A program made the translations under genes and the position numbers. A stretch of 64,000 nt of DNA, from contig OX439038.1 of assembly GCA_949317995.1 (NCBI GenBank), positions 76,642,659 through 76,706,658 of the forward strand, in the 5' to 3' direction. How positions within the stretch are numbered: position 1 is the stretch's first letter; every line of letters begins with the position of its first letter. The stretch comes from Acholoe squamosa. Its lineage: Eukaryota > Annelida > Polychaeta > Phyllodocida > Polynoidae. Of this stretch, positions 1 to 11,073 are shown one piece after another. The notes below the pieces were generated by a model. That model saw only the letters and a list, made by a program, of their open reading frames with translations, did no database searches and was not told the DNA's origin.

Positions 1-83
1 TGTAAGCTATGCAGAATAGGCGGGACTCCTTAGTACCCTTAACATAATATATGCATTACATCATGGAATTTTCCTGAAGCACA

Positions 84-355
84 CTTCCATCTGGTGAGAT
101 TCATAGGAACCATCCTGCAGCTCTCTGCACCTTTCAATGTAGCTTGTCTCTTTGAATGCTATAATAAAAAACTCGTGTGAGCAACTCATGAAACCAAAGC
201 ATACAGTGTACCATTATGCTACTCATCTTCCATCTGGTGGGATTCATAGGAACAATCCTGCAGCTCTCTGCACCTTTCCATGATACTTGTCTCTATAAGT
301 ATCATAATAAAAAACTCATGTGAGTTACTCATGAAAACAAAGCATACAGTGTATG
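84..355. repeat. 143-bp tandem duplication
   Basis: Two head-to-tail copies begin at 84 and 227, both starting CTTCCATCTGGTG and containing CTGCAGCTCTCTGCACC and the stretch AATAAAAAACTC. They are about 90 percent alike by eye. A third, more diverged piece lies near 925-1015 (AAAAAACTGTTATGAGTTACTCATG). No coding content is seen. Confidence 0.85.
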
Positions 356-1552
356 CTATAACACTGTATAGTAATTTTTTATTACTATATTATAACTACG
401 CAGTTCCTTTCAGCAATGGAATTTTCAATTACAAACTGCGCAATTTCTTTTCAGCTAGCTCATAGAGGGATAGGAAACATTGTTTTTGTTCCAAAATTTT
501 CACTTTAGACCTTTATTCCATGCATCACAGTAGAATAGTCCCTATAGCTCTCTGTGCTGGATCATTGCTGAAGGGTTCCTACTCCACCCATCATCCCTGC
601 TATATAAGCTATAGATGGCTACCATCTCCAATCTGTAATAATGTGTGCATGTATGTATTGTTAGAGTCTTTTAAAGTATCTCTACCTCTGTGTTATCCTA
701 TGTGCAAGACAGCATTGTTAGAGATATACAAACCTGTATGTGTGTCTATGTATCTCTGCTAGTCCTGTGTATTACTACTACTACATAGCCCTGCTCACAC
801 CAGTAACCTAGTTACACACGAGTGGCAGAGCTAGTGTTTACAGTAACAAAGTGAGTCCTCTGGCTGCAGCTGTCTGTGTTTCCCATTAGTACCAGGAGTA
901 TCCATACAGGAGGAGGAGGGACCTACCATGAAACCTCTGTCCTATCTATGATACTGCCCTCTTTGTAGGCATTATTAAAAAACTGTTATGAGTTACTCAT
1001 GAGTTGCAATGCAGCTTATAGTGAGAAAAACGAGTGTAAACAAAATGCAGTCTTGGACTGCTTCTCACTTTGTCTATGGACCAATCAATGCAATTTCTTC
1101 TTGTACATGTTTAAGGGTATTAGACACACAATTCGTTTAATGTAATTGTGTGTCTATATCAAGCTTTTCTAGGAGAAAAGTTGAGTTTAGCTCCATTCAC
1201 GTTTTGCATGATTCTGAGTTTGTTTACCAACCGATTTTCAAGCTGATTTTTTCTTCTTAAAGGACAACTCGGGGGCTACATTTTATTTTATATAGTCCAG
1301 CATCTATCTCTAGTCCTTGTATGTTAAAATGACTAAAACGGCAAAATACAAGTATCAAAATGCACTGCATTAATAGATTGAAGTAAATTTCAGTCCAAAA
1401 ATTTATAATCTAAAATTTGTCTCAGCAAATTCAAAGTAATTAAGTATCATAAAAGAAAAAGAAACTTTCCAAAGCAGAGAGAAAACCTCTCTGAGATCCA
1501 AAGTATCCAAACAGAAGCCTTTCTAAAACTTTCTAAGTCCAGCTCTGCATCA
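356..1552. other. intergenic, no gene seen
   Basis: No reading frame here resembles a protein family. The only structure noticed is the diverged third copy of the 143-bp repeat near 925-1015. The rest is AT-rich, featureless sequence. Confidence 0.6.
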
Positions 1553-1767
1553 GCATAATATATTCTCTTCCTTATAAGGCGTAAAAAGTAAGACGTAGAA
1601 AACCATATACGGCATAACATATCAACATAATATATTCTCTTCCTTATAAGGCGTAAAAAGTAAGATGTAGAAAACCATATACGGCATAACATATCAACAT
1701 AATATATTCTCTTCCTTATAAGGCGTAAAAAGTAAGACGTAGAAAACCATATACGGCATAACATATG
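1553..1767. repeat. 72-bp minisatellite, 3 copies
   Basis: Three nearly identical units with a period of exactly 72 bp (TATTCTCTTCCTTATAAGGC at 1561, 1633 and 1705). Because 72 is a multiple of three, the minus strand stays open as a 24-residue repeat. That frame is explained by the period and is not called as a gene. Confidence 0.92.
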
Positions 1768-1980
1768 CAGAACGTAACTCATGCTGCTCCTCTCCTTCTC
1801 ACACAAACATACTAACACACATACACAGCAGGCTTGGAACCGTGTGACTCAGTGACATAGCCACCATGGAGCTACTATTTACAGTGCACCTTTTTACCAC
1901 AGATAAAAAGTCAGGTTAAAAAATAACTACGCAGTGCCTTATTCTAACCTAACTGCGCAATAAGAATAAGATTTTCCCAC

Positions 1981-2240
1981 CCTGTTTTTGTCAAGTATAT
2001 TAGCATAATACATGCATTCTTACTGCGTAGTTCCTGTTTTTGTAAGGCATATTAACATAATACATGTATTTACACTGCGTATTTCCTGTTTTTGTCAGGT
2101 ATATTAGCATAATACATGCATTCTTACTGCGTAGTTCCTGTTTTTGTCAGGCATATTAACATAATACATGTATTTACACTGCGTAGTTCCTATTTTTATA
2201 AGCTATATTAACATAATACATGTATTGTCTTTGCGTAGTA
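1981..2240. repeat. 52-bp minisatellite, 5 copies
   Basis: Five units with a period of 52 bp: CCTGTTTTTGT recurs at 1981, 2033, 2085 and 2137, with a variant at 2189. Each is followed by a TTAGCATAATACATG-type segment and ACTGCGTAGTT. Copies alternate between two subtypes (GCATTCTTACTG and GTATTTACACTG), which suggests growth as a two-unit block. Confidence 0.9.
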
Positions 2241-3330
2241 GATGGACATTTTACTTAAGACGTAAAAGCTAACTGGTTTCATCCAGATAACAAGTGGTCT
2301 AGTAAAAACACAGCTAGCTCGTTTTTAGCTCTACACAGTAAAAACTGGATAGTCTATCCCTTATGGTTGCAGGCTAAACAATGACGGTTACAATGTATCA
2401 AATCAAACGGACTAGCAAATCATATTTGAATGCTAATACATAAACAGCAAACTATAGCTAGCCTTTTACAGTGAGCAGCTAAAACTCTGTATAAGCTGCT
2501 CACTGCAACTATATAGCGAGCACTTCATTTTGATATGTGTATGGCCACAACCCATATCTAAAAAGTCAAGAGAGTAACTCATGCCGCTCCTCTCCTTCTC
2601 ACACAAACATACTAACACCCCTACACAGCCAACATAGAAAGCTAGATGAGAAACATAAATGGGACCGTTATGTCAAATACTCATGTATAGGTCAGGCTCT
2701 GTATGTAAGCCTGTTCCATGCATAGGTCTGGGTGAAAAGGTTCTCAATGTTATATAAACCGATCAACCTTGAGTAAAAGCTCTACCCATCTCTCTCTTAG
2801 GCTTTACCTGACTCTCTTAGTCTTCGCGGGTCTCCCTCTCAAGCTTTGCCCTTAGGGGAAACAGCCTCCTCAGTGTGTATCAATATTTAATATAATTCAC
2901 ATTTTAGATTGTAACATGTACTTTTCCCTTTTGCCCATGGCTTTATTATAAGCTGCTCGCTATAGTTGCTCTAAACACTTCATTTTAAAACAGAGCATTG
3001 TGATAACACTATAATTACATAGTGAGCAGCTTAAATCCCTTCTGCTCATAACTTTATTATAAGCTGCTCACTGTGATGGGATTGTGATTGCACTTCATTT
3101 TAGAGCAGAGCATCATGATGATACTGGTACTGCATGTCATCCCATCTGGAGGGACATATAAGAACTATCTTAAATCCCTTTTGCCTATCATTTAAGAGCA
3201 AAGCATCATGATGACACTGCTGCTACACGTCCTCCCATCTGGAGGGATCTATAAGAACTATAACTACATAGATAGCTCTCCCATCTGGAGGCATTTAAAA
3301 GAACTAATTAAAAGCACAAGGAGATGTTAA
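2241..3330. repeat. gene-free region with degenerate repeats
   Basis: No gene is seen. The stretch near 2571-2617 repeats 1775-1821 almost exactly (CTCCTCTCCTTCTCACACAA). Between 2940 and 3290 a degenerate unit of roughly 110 bp recurs, carrying TTTATTATAAGCTGCTC, AGAGCATCATGATGA and CCCATCTGGAGG in the same order. Confidence 0.65.
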
Positions 3331-3626
3331 TCTAAATTATATATATATATATGTATAAATATATATGTATAAATATATATATCTATAAACGATCTCTTTT
3401 ATAGATATATTTATAGATGACCTCTTTTATAAATAATCTAAATATATCTATAAACAACCTCTTTTATAAATAATCTAAATATATCTATAAACGACCTCTT
3501 TTATAGATAATTTAAATATATCTATAAACGACCTCTTTTATAAATAATCTAAATATATCTATAAACGACCTCTTTTATAGATAAATTAAATATATCTATA
3601 AACGACCTCTTTTATAAATAATCTAA
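3331..3626. repeat. AT microsatellite and 37-bp minisatellite
   Basis: An (AT)n tract at about 3335-3382 leads into a regular array with a 37-bp period. The anchor CCTCTTTTAT occurs at 3421, 3458, 3495, 3532, 3569 and 3606. Units alternate between TATAAATAATC and TATAGATAATT forms. Confidence 0.92.
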
Positions 3627-4689
3627 AAATAGGAGGTCTTCTCTGGATAATCCAAATATGATGGTCTTTTCTGGATAATATTCAGAAAAGACCATCTATT
3701 ATACTACTTATGGGCCAGGGGAGGGGGGGCACTTCAATTGTTTTTGATACGGATGTGTGGCTGAACCCGCAAACTACATTTACCCTTGCTATTGCACTCG
3801 TTCACAGGGTTTTTCGTCAAAACTCTACTCTTGCTAGGGAATTTTTGACATGACAATCTTAGATTTAGCTCAAAATATCTTCAATTGACCTTATTTGGAG
3901 AAAATTTGAAATTTGTTCATGCTATTTTCATGAGAACTGAGAAAATATACATGAACATTTCTGAAATTTCAACGTTAATCAGGGTATTTTGCTGAATGTT
4001 AAACCTTGCTAGGGACATTTTGCTCAAAAGTAGACCCTTACTAGGGACATTTGTGGCTGAAACAGGACGCTTGCTAGAAAAAGTTCCCTTGCCTGCCGCA
4101 CATATGTGTATACATTACATAGAGGGTGCCCCCCCCCCCGGGATTATGGGTCCTTATATGCAGGATGCACTATATCCATACCTAATACACAGAGAATTAT
4201 GGTAGTGATCATATACAAGTATTTCCTGTCACAAAAGGTCCTAAAAACTGTCTCGGTCAATAGTCCAATACAAGATCTTAGAAAGTATCACAAATTCTCA
4301 GAAGACCATCAATTGCAATCATACTTCCAATTTATGAAATAACAAAGCAATTGAGTCACCTCAGGATTTTACTTTAGTACCTGCAGTCCCATAGAGTTCC
4401 ATTCAGACAAAGATGTGGAGAGTAAACTGAGGGGGAAGTCCCTTTTACATCTCCCCAAGCATCTCCTCAATGAAAATAGCAACAGGGTGGTGGAAAGCTC
4501 CAAGGGATAACTCCTCAACAACGGGAGGGGGTGGATTGGGAGAGGAGCAAGATACCTCATGGAGTGGGAGGGGGATGGTCATTGAATGAGATGTCTGAGG
4601 AAGGCATGCATGTAGGGCCTATTAGGTATTATATCTCCCTACCTTTAAAATTTTTCTTTTCTTGCCAAAACCAAAACAAATTTTGATTT
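3627..4689. other. intergenic, no gene seen
   Basis: Contains a G-rich run near 3720 and a degenerate direct repeat at 3830-4080, where CTTGCTAGGGA-like segments recur about five times. A C-run lies at about 4129-4139. No frame resembles a known protein, so no gene is called. Confidence 0.55.
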
Positions 4690-4800
4690 CTTGATGACAT
4701 GATGTCATGCAGCCCATGACCCCCCCTCCCCCCTTGTCATGCTTGGTCATGGGAAGTGGGACCCCCCCTCCCCCCCTCCTGCATGACGTCATTTGTACAC
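4690..4800. repeat. small C-rich inverted repeat
   Basis: GATGTCATGCAG near 4699 is mirrored by CTGCATGACGTC near 4780, on either side of two C-rich blocks that share CATGACC/CATGG. It resembles the ends of the CATCCATAAATGACGTCATGC elements at 38117 and 20117 and is probably a decayed relative. Confidence 0.5.
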
Positions 4801-4805
4801 AGCCC

Positions 4806-5209
4806 CTAAACTCTCATCTCTGTGGCCGACGTGAGAGTTTAGAAAACCGGATGTTTACAGATGGGTGAAGACCTCTTTAGTGAGGAGAAATAAAAGTATA
4901 GAGTTCTAACCTATTTTCAAGTTTATTTATACCTCCACCATTCTCCCGCTCAGCTGGGAAGGTGGCAGAATGGCAAGAGATTTTTTTCAGGAAATCTCCT
5001 CTAAAACATTTATTATAAGCCATCCGATTTCCAAAATCGGTGAGTATGTACCCAACAAGTTGGGCTATGCAGGGAACTTGAAATTTTCAAGAAATTCTGA
5101 GTATTAATGGCCGAAAATGTGCGGTCTTTGAGCAGATACACAGGCCGTCACCCACCAGAAAAGGAAAGGTTTTCTAATCTCTCACGGTGGTACAGAGATG
5201 AGAGATTAG
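4806..5209. mobile_element. foldback MITE with self-folding ends
   Basis: The left end 4806-4842 and the reverse complement of the right end 5174-5209 align closely, sharing CTCTCATCTCTGT and CGTGAGAG. Each end is also an internal hairpin (CTAAACTCTCA ... TGAGAGTTTAG on the left, CTAATCTCTC ... GAGAGATTAG on the right). The 404-bp interior has no coding frame. No target duplication is obvious. It abuts the next element at 5220. Confidence 0.65.
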
Positions 5210-5219
5210 ATTTCTAAGC

Positions 5220-6207
5220 TACATTAGGGTGGGGTAAGACGCCCTTAATTTACAAATGTGTAATTTATAAGAAATTCATGGCTGCTTCCAGAATACTTCT
5301 TTCATTAATCAAAGGATGGAATGATAATTTCTTCATTCACAAAAGCTTGTCAGCTCTGCCCCATAGATTGTTACAGTAAATCATATATGAAAAAAGTGGA
5401 TGCTGGGGTAAAAGGCCAACAGCTGGGGTAAAAGGCCCACAACCTTTGGGATAAAAGGCCCATATGCACAATAAAGAGGATCATAATTCGAATAAATGCT
5501 CCATTTAGATTCTTGTCATTAAAAAAGAAACTAAAGTTAATATTCATAAACTACTGCTGAGATTTGAACATCCTAACTCACCTAAAGTAGCATTTTCGAT
5601 AATTCATATCAAAGTCCAATGGGTGTTAAGGTAGGATAAGCTAAAATACCCTAATAGCACATAACTGAGCTAGTTCTATGAGAATAATCTCTAATGAATG
5701 CATATTTTTCACACCAGTCAAGAGATGGAACAATGTATCGATACTTGCAAAATAGGTTGTCAGCCTAGCCCTATGGAATATTCCAATAGAATGCTTGACA
5801 AAAATAAGATAAGGTTCATTTCAAAACCCCATGTAGGTATTGGAACAAAGTGTAAGGTAAAAAAAAAAGTATCTTTATGAACTACCCTTCGCCCCTTTAT
5901 CTAATAATACCTCACCTAATACTTTTAACCCATTTAACTTGCTACCCAAAAATCCATGTATACATATTTTAGGACCCTTTTATTTCTAATTATCTCAAAT
6001 TAAGCATCATAATCTTAACAGTTATACAATATTGAATGTCTGATAAGTTAAGTTTTTCTCATCCAATCATAATGAAAACCTATAAAAGAGATCTCCTTGA
6101 AGTTATCCTTACTTCCAAGTGTTAAATGGCTGCATACAACTAGTACCTTGGTTATGAGGGCTAAAGGGCCTTTTACCCCAAAGGGCCTCTTACCCCCTCC
6201 TACTCTA
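5220..6207. mobile_element. non-autonomous DNA element, 27-bp TIRs
   Basis: Terminal inverted repeats 5220-5246 and 6181-6207 match at 22 of 27 positions, sharing GGGGTAAGA and GCCCTT. Subterminal copies of GGGGTAAAAGGCC lie at about 5405, 5424 and 5448 (GGGATAAAAGGCCC), and inverted at about 6166-6180. No transposase-like frame is present. Subterminal repeats of this kind are typical of transposase binding sites in cut-and-paste elements. The superfamily is not assigned. Confidence 0.65.
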
Positions 6208-6209
6208 CT

Positions 6210-7016
6210 TTTCTTGCACGTTAATATCAATTCCAAATTGCATGGTTGTGAGGTCTGGGGCTTTTCTAACTGCTCTGAAGTTGAAAGGGTGCAGAGATAT
6301 TTTTCTGTAAATAATTTTATCATCAAGCTCAGTCCAACTACAGCCAGCTGCAAACTAAAAGCCCTGGGTGAGCTTGGGCGTACACAAATGTCAACACTTA
6401 TCAAATCTAGAAAGGTGATATTCCGGCATTAAAGGTGCTCTGAAATGAGGACCTATGTCCACGATGTTAGTACTGTGGTGGACGTAGCCATTTCAGAGCT
6501 CCTTTAAATTATGACTGGTAAGATAATGTATGCATCTAAGCTGCTCCAAATAATGAAAGCCAAGCAAACAAGAGGATTATATATAGCAGCATATCAAGGG
6601 AGGTCTAGATGTGGGGTCCCCATGTCACTTGTTGATTTGATGAAAAGCCCATGTCACAGTGGTGTTTTTAAGGGTCTAGACCCATATCATGAGTACTTTA
6701 GATATGATGGGACTAGGAAACAATTATTGTGACCCTGCTTCAATTACTAACCTAAGTTCAAAACACTAGTAAAGAATAATTTAGCTGGAATTGAACTGCA
6801 AGACTGGCATGCTCTGGTGTGGGAATCAGGTACATGTCATAATTATCAAAAATTCAAGACAGATCTGATACTTGAACCCTACCTTCTTAAACTTAAACTG
6901 GGGGATGAGTTATGACTATGTCACTTTAGGTGCGGCACTCATCATTTACCAATAAACACAGGTAGATTTAATGGGATGAATGATACTGTCCACTTTGTAC
7001 AAGCAACTCAGTAGAA
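6210..7016 (+). pseudogene. LINE ORF2 C-terminal fragment
   Basis: Starting near 6215 the plus strand encodes HGCEVWGFSN ... VERVQRYF ... LGELGR, matching the thumb and downstream region of animal LINE reverse transcriptases (usual form YGSEVWGF ... VERVH ... GELGRYPL). After an interruption the frame resumes near 6780 with LEPYLLKLKLGDEL and HFRCGTHHLPINTGRF, the conserved C-terminal segment of the same class. Stop codons and a palindromic insertion at 6430-6506 break it. The 3' end is cut where the retroelement at 7037 begins. It is a dead fragment lacking the RT catalytic core. Confidence 0.75.
6430..6506. mobile_element. 77-bp palindromic MITE inside a LINE
   Basis: TAAAGGTGCTCTGAAATG (6430-6447) is mirrored by 6489-6506 with 17 of 18 bases matching. 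The inner parts also pair loosely (GTCCAC with GTGGAC). It interrupts LINE coding sequence that runs up to about 6429. Confidence 0.75.
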
Positions 7017-7036
7017 ATGAGTCTCGCTATATTTTT

Positions 7037-7202
7037 GGTATCGAACAGTGGTCATACGCTGTTCGGGGGTATTGGTACTTAGGGCCTCCCACCTGTCTGA
7101 CCCAGTTGTGACTACCTGTCACCTCACTCTCCACTCACCTGCACAGGCAGGCCCACACAGTCATTCAGTCAGCTCACCGGTGCAGAGACAGTTCAGTTCA
7201 GT
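7037..7202 (+). repeat. split direct repeat A1
   Basis: 166 bp repeated at 9403-9568 (constant offset 2366) with two visible differences. At 7203 the similarity stops and RT coding sequence begins at once, which marks an internal deletion boundary. Confidence 0.88.
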
Positions 7203-8300
7203 AAATAAATCGGTAGATACCGTATCAGACCATCTTAAGCCCGGCTCGTATATGGCAGTGACTGACGTTACGGCAGCTTACCGTTCAATCATGGTCCGGG
7301 AGTGCGACAGAGCTAGACAGGGTCTTTCTTGGGAGTCTAGTTTTCAGTACCCGGGTTGCACCTACGTGTTCAACAGCATTACAGACTCGGTAGCGCGGTA
7401 CCTCATGGCACACGGTATTTTCTGTGTCTACCTAGATGATATGTTGGTTATGGCAGATAGCTTTGAAGCCTGTCGGGAAACACAGCTCTTTCTCCACAAA
7501 ACATTGCGCTCCTTATTGTTCTACATTTCCTACAATAAAGTGCGCTCCCCCAGTCAGATTCAGACTTATCTGGGAGTGGAAATTGATTCAATAAATATGC
7601 AGCTGAGACTACCCGCAGACAAATTGCGGAAACTTCAGATGGAGTTGGATTTTTTCAGTGGTCGTCGCAGGACGATGAAGAAGCAACTTCAAAAACTATG
7701 CGGAGTTCTGGCACATTGCGCAACTTTGGTTCGTGGGATCGCACTTTCTCCCATCGTGTCATCACAATGTTAAGTTGTTTCACCCCTAAGAAAAGGTACA
7801 TCACACTGTCAAAGTCCTTTCACCTAGGTCTAGCCTGGTTCAACGGCACAGCGAAAATTATCCAGCCTCCTGTTAACACGTCTATGGTGTGCACAGATGC
7901 ATTGGGTACTGGATTCGGGGCGTACTCCGGAGTGGACTGGTTGTGCGGTAGGTGGCAGGAGGACTTTGAGATGAAGGGAGACCGCCACAATCACTGTGTT
8001 CCCCAACCGGTCCATGACATACCCTGTAATATTAATCTTAGAGAACTGTACCCGATCCTTGAGGCCCTCACCAGATGGGGACACATGTGGGTGGACCACC
8101 GGGTAGAATGTGTCATGGACAATACGCAAGTGGTGGTTGCCATAAACACTGGTAGGAGTGGAAACTGAGCTTCAATGCATCTCCTCCGCTCAATATTCTG
8201 GCTAACAGTGATTTTCAACTGCCACCTGGTGGGAGTATATCTATCGGGCAAGGACAACCTGGTAGCGGATACTCTCTCCAGAGCTACCCTCATCAGCGAG
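7203..8300 (+). pseudogene. RT and RNase H of the Ngaro/PAT-like element
   Basis: The frame from about 7204 reads MAVTDVTAAYRSIMV (RT motif with catalytic Asp), VFNSITDSVARYL, then VYLDDMLVM, the YxDD active site in its YLDD form. A frame change near 7700-7773 moves into RNase H: CTDALGTGFGAYSG (first Asp), NINLRELYPILEAL (Glu) and VMDNTQVVVAIN (Asp). An in-frame TGA ends this frame at 8166-8168. The frame then continues to GVYLSGKDNLVADTLSR, the last RNase H motif of YR retroelements. The RT N-terminus is missing. Confidence 0.82.
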
Positions 8301-8484
8301 TTACCGGTATTTTTGTGTTGCAGAGGCCCGTCAGCGGATCCGGGAATTGGACTATATCGCAGCGTAGCTTCGCAATCAGGCGTGGGCGCCGAGCACCTGG
8401 AAGACTAAATCGTCTTAGTGGCGCAAATATATCAAGTTCTGTGCATCAATTCGATGCCCGGCAGTACCCACAGACACGACTCTC

Positions 8485-9317
8485 ATGTGCCGCTACGCAG
8501 TTAGTTTGGTTCCGGACCTGAAATATAGATCAATTCAGAACTATATCAGTGCAGTAATATCTCTGAACAGTTATTCCGGTTACGACATTAAACATGTTAG
8601 ATCAGAGTTCAAGTTGATAGCCACACTGGCGGGTATACGCCGTAAGCTCGGTGACCCGGAACCGACTCGTCCTTCCTTCACTCTTCAGGACTTATTATTG
8701 TTATCAGACTGTGTTAACTGGGTTCAGGTGGAGGATAGAGTCTTGTGGACTTGTATAGCCGTCTCATTTCGGGGCCTGCTACGGAAGTCAAACATCGTCC
8801 CTGATTTGGTGTCGAACCCAGTAGGTCACTATCTTCGGCACGGAGCAATAGGTCTCACACAGTGGGGCATAGAACTGAGTATCTCCTCGTCTAAGACAGT
8901 GCAATATGTCAGACAGTTCACAAGATACCAATAACTTTTAGTCAGTGCTCACCCCTTTGTGCAGCTTCCCTGGTACGGGATCACCTGGAGGAATTCCCTT
9001 CCTCTGATACCATGTCCCCAGCTTTTGTAGTACCAAAGGGAAATCGCCTCGTCCCAGTGACCTACCCTATGCTGTTAGGGTACCTCAAAAAACTTATGAC
9101 CTTGGCAGGCATGAACCCTCAAAGGACGGGCATGCACTCCCTAAGACTGGCAGGAGCACTCTATATGTATAGTCTTGGTCTCACCCTGGAGGACATCCGT
9201 CAAGCAGGGAACTGGAACAGCATGGCTGCCCTAATTTATCTCACGAAACCTTACCATATCCGGGTGGACACGGACCTCATTGTGTCTAAGTTCCTCAGTA
9301 CCAATCTACAAACATAA
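8485..9317 (+). pseudogene. tyrosine recombinase of the Ngaro/PAT-like element
   Basis: Frame 8485-8934 holds an N-terminal helical region (RSIQNYISAVISLN) and WTCIAVSFRGLLRKSN, which fits the first catalytic Arg box (usually FYGLLRISE). A frameshift between 8934 and 9012 leads to the second half. This has MHSLRLAGALYMY (HxxR catalytic pair), IRQAGNWNS (GxW/H position) and AALIYL with the nucleophilic Tyr. All catalytic positions appear present, but the gene is split into two frames, so no intact enzyme is made from this copy. Confidence 0.8.
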
Positions 9318-9337
9318 CAATTTCCTAGTTGGGAGTT

Positions 9338-9402
9338 GCCGGTGTATTCACGCAGGCCCAAGTGGCTATCTTGTCCCTGTCTTCTCCCTCACTAGGATCA
9401 AT
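9338..9402 (+). repeat. split direct repeat B1
   Basis: 65 bp beginning GCCGGTGTATTC and ending ACTAGGATCAAT. It joins A2 directly and is repeated as B2. Confidence 0.85.
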
Positions 9403-9568
9403 GGTATCAAACAGTGGTCATACGCTGTTCGGGGGTATTGGTACTTAGGGCCTCCCACCTGTCTGACCCAGTTGTGACTACCTGTCACCTCACTCTCCAC
9501 TCACCTGCACAGGCAGGCCCACACAGTCATTCAGTCAGCTCACTGGTGCAGAGACAGTTCAGTTCAGT
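9403..9568 (+). repeat. split direct repeat A2
   Basis: Second copy of the 166-bp A repeat. It adjoins B1 with no gap. A 56-bp T-rich spacer separates it from B2. Confidence 0.88.
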
Positions 9569-9624
9569 TCTGTATTTTTTTCTTTTTCTTTCTCTTTGTT
9601 TGTTTAAGTTGGCTTAATAAATAG

Positions 9625-9689
9625 GCCGGCGTATTCGCGCAGGCCCAAGTGGCTATGTTGTTCCTGTCTTCTCCCTCACTAGGATCAAT
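9625..9689 (+). repeat. split direct repeat B2, element right end
   Basis: 65 bp matching B1 with about five differences. It ends AGGATCAAT, which sets the right boundary of the element. Confidence 0.85.
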
Positions 9690-9869
9690 AATGTAACTTT
9701 TTCAATACTAAAAGCATGAATTACTTGATAGTGAGTCACTTGTGAGACAAAGCACAAAAAAATGGAAAAAAAATTTAAATGCTTAAGATCCGGTTGCCTT
9801 ACAATTTTTTGTGACATTGTTATGGGTAAGTTCTTTGAAACCTATCAATCTATTCACACAGATCCCATG

Positions 9870-10500
9870 GCACGATGGCAAACAATAATCTTTCTGCCCA
9901 ATCTCCTGTCAAGTTTGGCATACCCCAAGGATCTGTAATTGGTCCTTTACTCTCTGTTTTTTTCATAAATGATCTTGCTGCATGTTTTGAAAATTGTCAT
10001 TATAGCATGTATGCGGATGATGTGGTAATCTATGTCTCCAACCCTGACCCGGCTGTCGCCGAAAGTTTACTACAGGAGGACATGGAGCGATTGGGTACCT
10101 GGTGTAACTGGAATTACATGACTCAGATAAAAGCATGACAATGTTTTTTTGTTCAAGGACCAGACTCTGGCACATAGGTATCCCCAACATCACTTTAAAT
10201 GGTAACAGACTACCGAGTTGTCAGAGCTATACCTATCTAGGTGTGGAACTAGACTGCCATCTAAGTCTAAGCCCACACATGGGCAAAGTAAAAAAGTCAA
10301 TGGGTAACAAGATTTATAAGCTTAGTAAACTCCGCAAATGTATGTCAAAGGACATTAGCCTTAGGGTTTACAAAGTTATGATTTTGCCTAGCATAGAGTA
10401 CTGCTCTTTTTATATAGGCAGTGCCCATGGGTATGAACTAACAAAATTGCAACGGTTGCAGAACCACGCCCTCCGTATATGCTCTGGTGTAGGTATAAGG
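9870..10500 (+). pseudogene. LINE reverse transcriptase fragment, first part
   Basis: 9875-10138 reads VKFGIPQGSVIGPLLSVFF, then INDL and SMYADDVVIY, the RT motifs ending in YADD. A one-base frame change near 10135 leads to YTYLGVELDCHLS, LPSIEYCSFYIG and LQRLQNHALRIC, the region after the RT core in CR1/L2/Rex-like LINEs. The 5' end of the RT is missing. The coding sequence stops matching at about 10500 (ALRICSGVGIR) and resumes at about 12714. Confidence 0.82.
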
Positions 10501-11073
10501 CAGATGGGCCAAATTTTTGAAAATGGTACTTTTAGCATTTTACAGGGTTTTTAAGCTTTACCAACCAATAAGGTCAAAGCCTGTGCACTAGCCTGGCATT
10601 TTTTGGTTTCATTCAAGAGAAAACATCCTAAGCTTTCAAATGAGAGTAAACTTTAGTGAATCAGACCATAATTTTCTTGAGTTATGGGTCTACAGAGTTG
10701 AAAAATGACCAAAAAGTGTGTATTTTGCTGAAAAAATACAATTTTCACACACCCCCACATGTTGCTTATACTGTACAACACCCCTAAAATCACTTTTGGA
10801 ATTCAATACATATGTTAACTCTGAGATCCAAAGGGTTTTAACCTGATGTACACGGTAGATTTTTTTTCTCCCCTTCATACTGAATAAAGGTAGCATTATG
10901 CTACTTCCTACTCAAAAATAAAACTTCTCAAAATACCAATGAAATATTCTGTTTCTACCATCCATGCTGCACTTAATTATGAGGGACATTTAAGGGGTTT
11001 ATATGGTTTAAAAAATTTGCGGCCACACCCATTTTCTTTTAGTCCTGGCCCTAAAGTGTATTGGCATACACAT

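Larger units (their letters stand above)
7037..9689 (+). mobile_element. Ngaro/PAT-like tyrosine-recombinase retroelement
   Basis: Split direct repeats in the order A1-coding-B1-A2-B2 frame the element: A1 7037-7202, B1 9338-9402, A2 9403-9568, B2 9625-9689. A1 and A2 (166 bp) differ at two positions. This layout is characteristic of Ngaro and PAT elements and unlike the inverted ends of DIRS. The interior encodes RT, RNase H and a tyrosine recombinase in that order. There is no gag-like region and the RT lacks its N-terminal fingers, so the copy is 5' internally deleted. Frameshifts and an in-frame stop show it is dead. Near-identity of A1 and A2 suggests fairly recent insertion. Confidence 0.82.

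Noticed and set aside
1447..1818. 123-residue minus-strand frame with a 24-residue repeat
   Set aside because: It is fully explained by the 72-bp minisatellite, whose period is a multiple of three. No start context or family similarity.
3384..3626. Regular 37-bp repeats that could suggest a CRISPR array
   Set aside because: Units are contiguous with no unique spacers, and the genome is animal. It is a minisatellite.
7037..9568. A1 and A2 read as ordinary LTRs
   Set aside because: No TG...CA ends, no primer site, no integrase. The extra B1/B2 repeats and tyrosine recombinase fit a split-repeat YR element.
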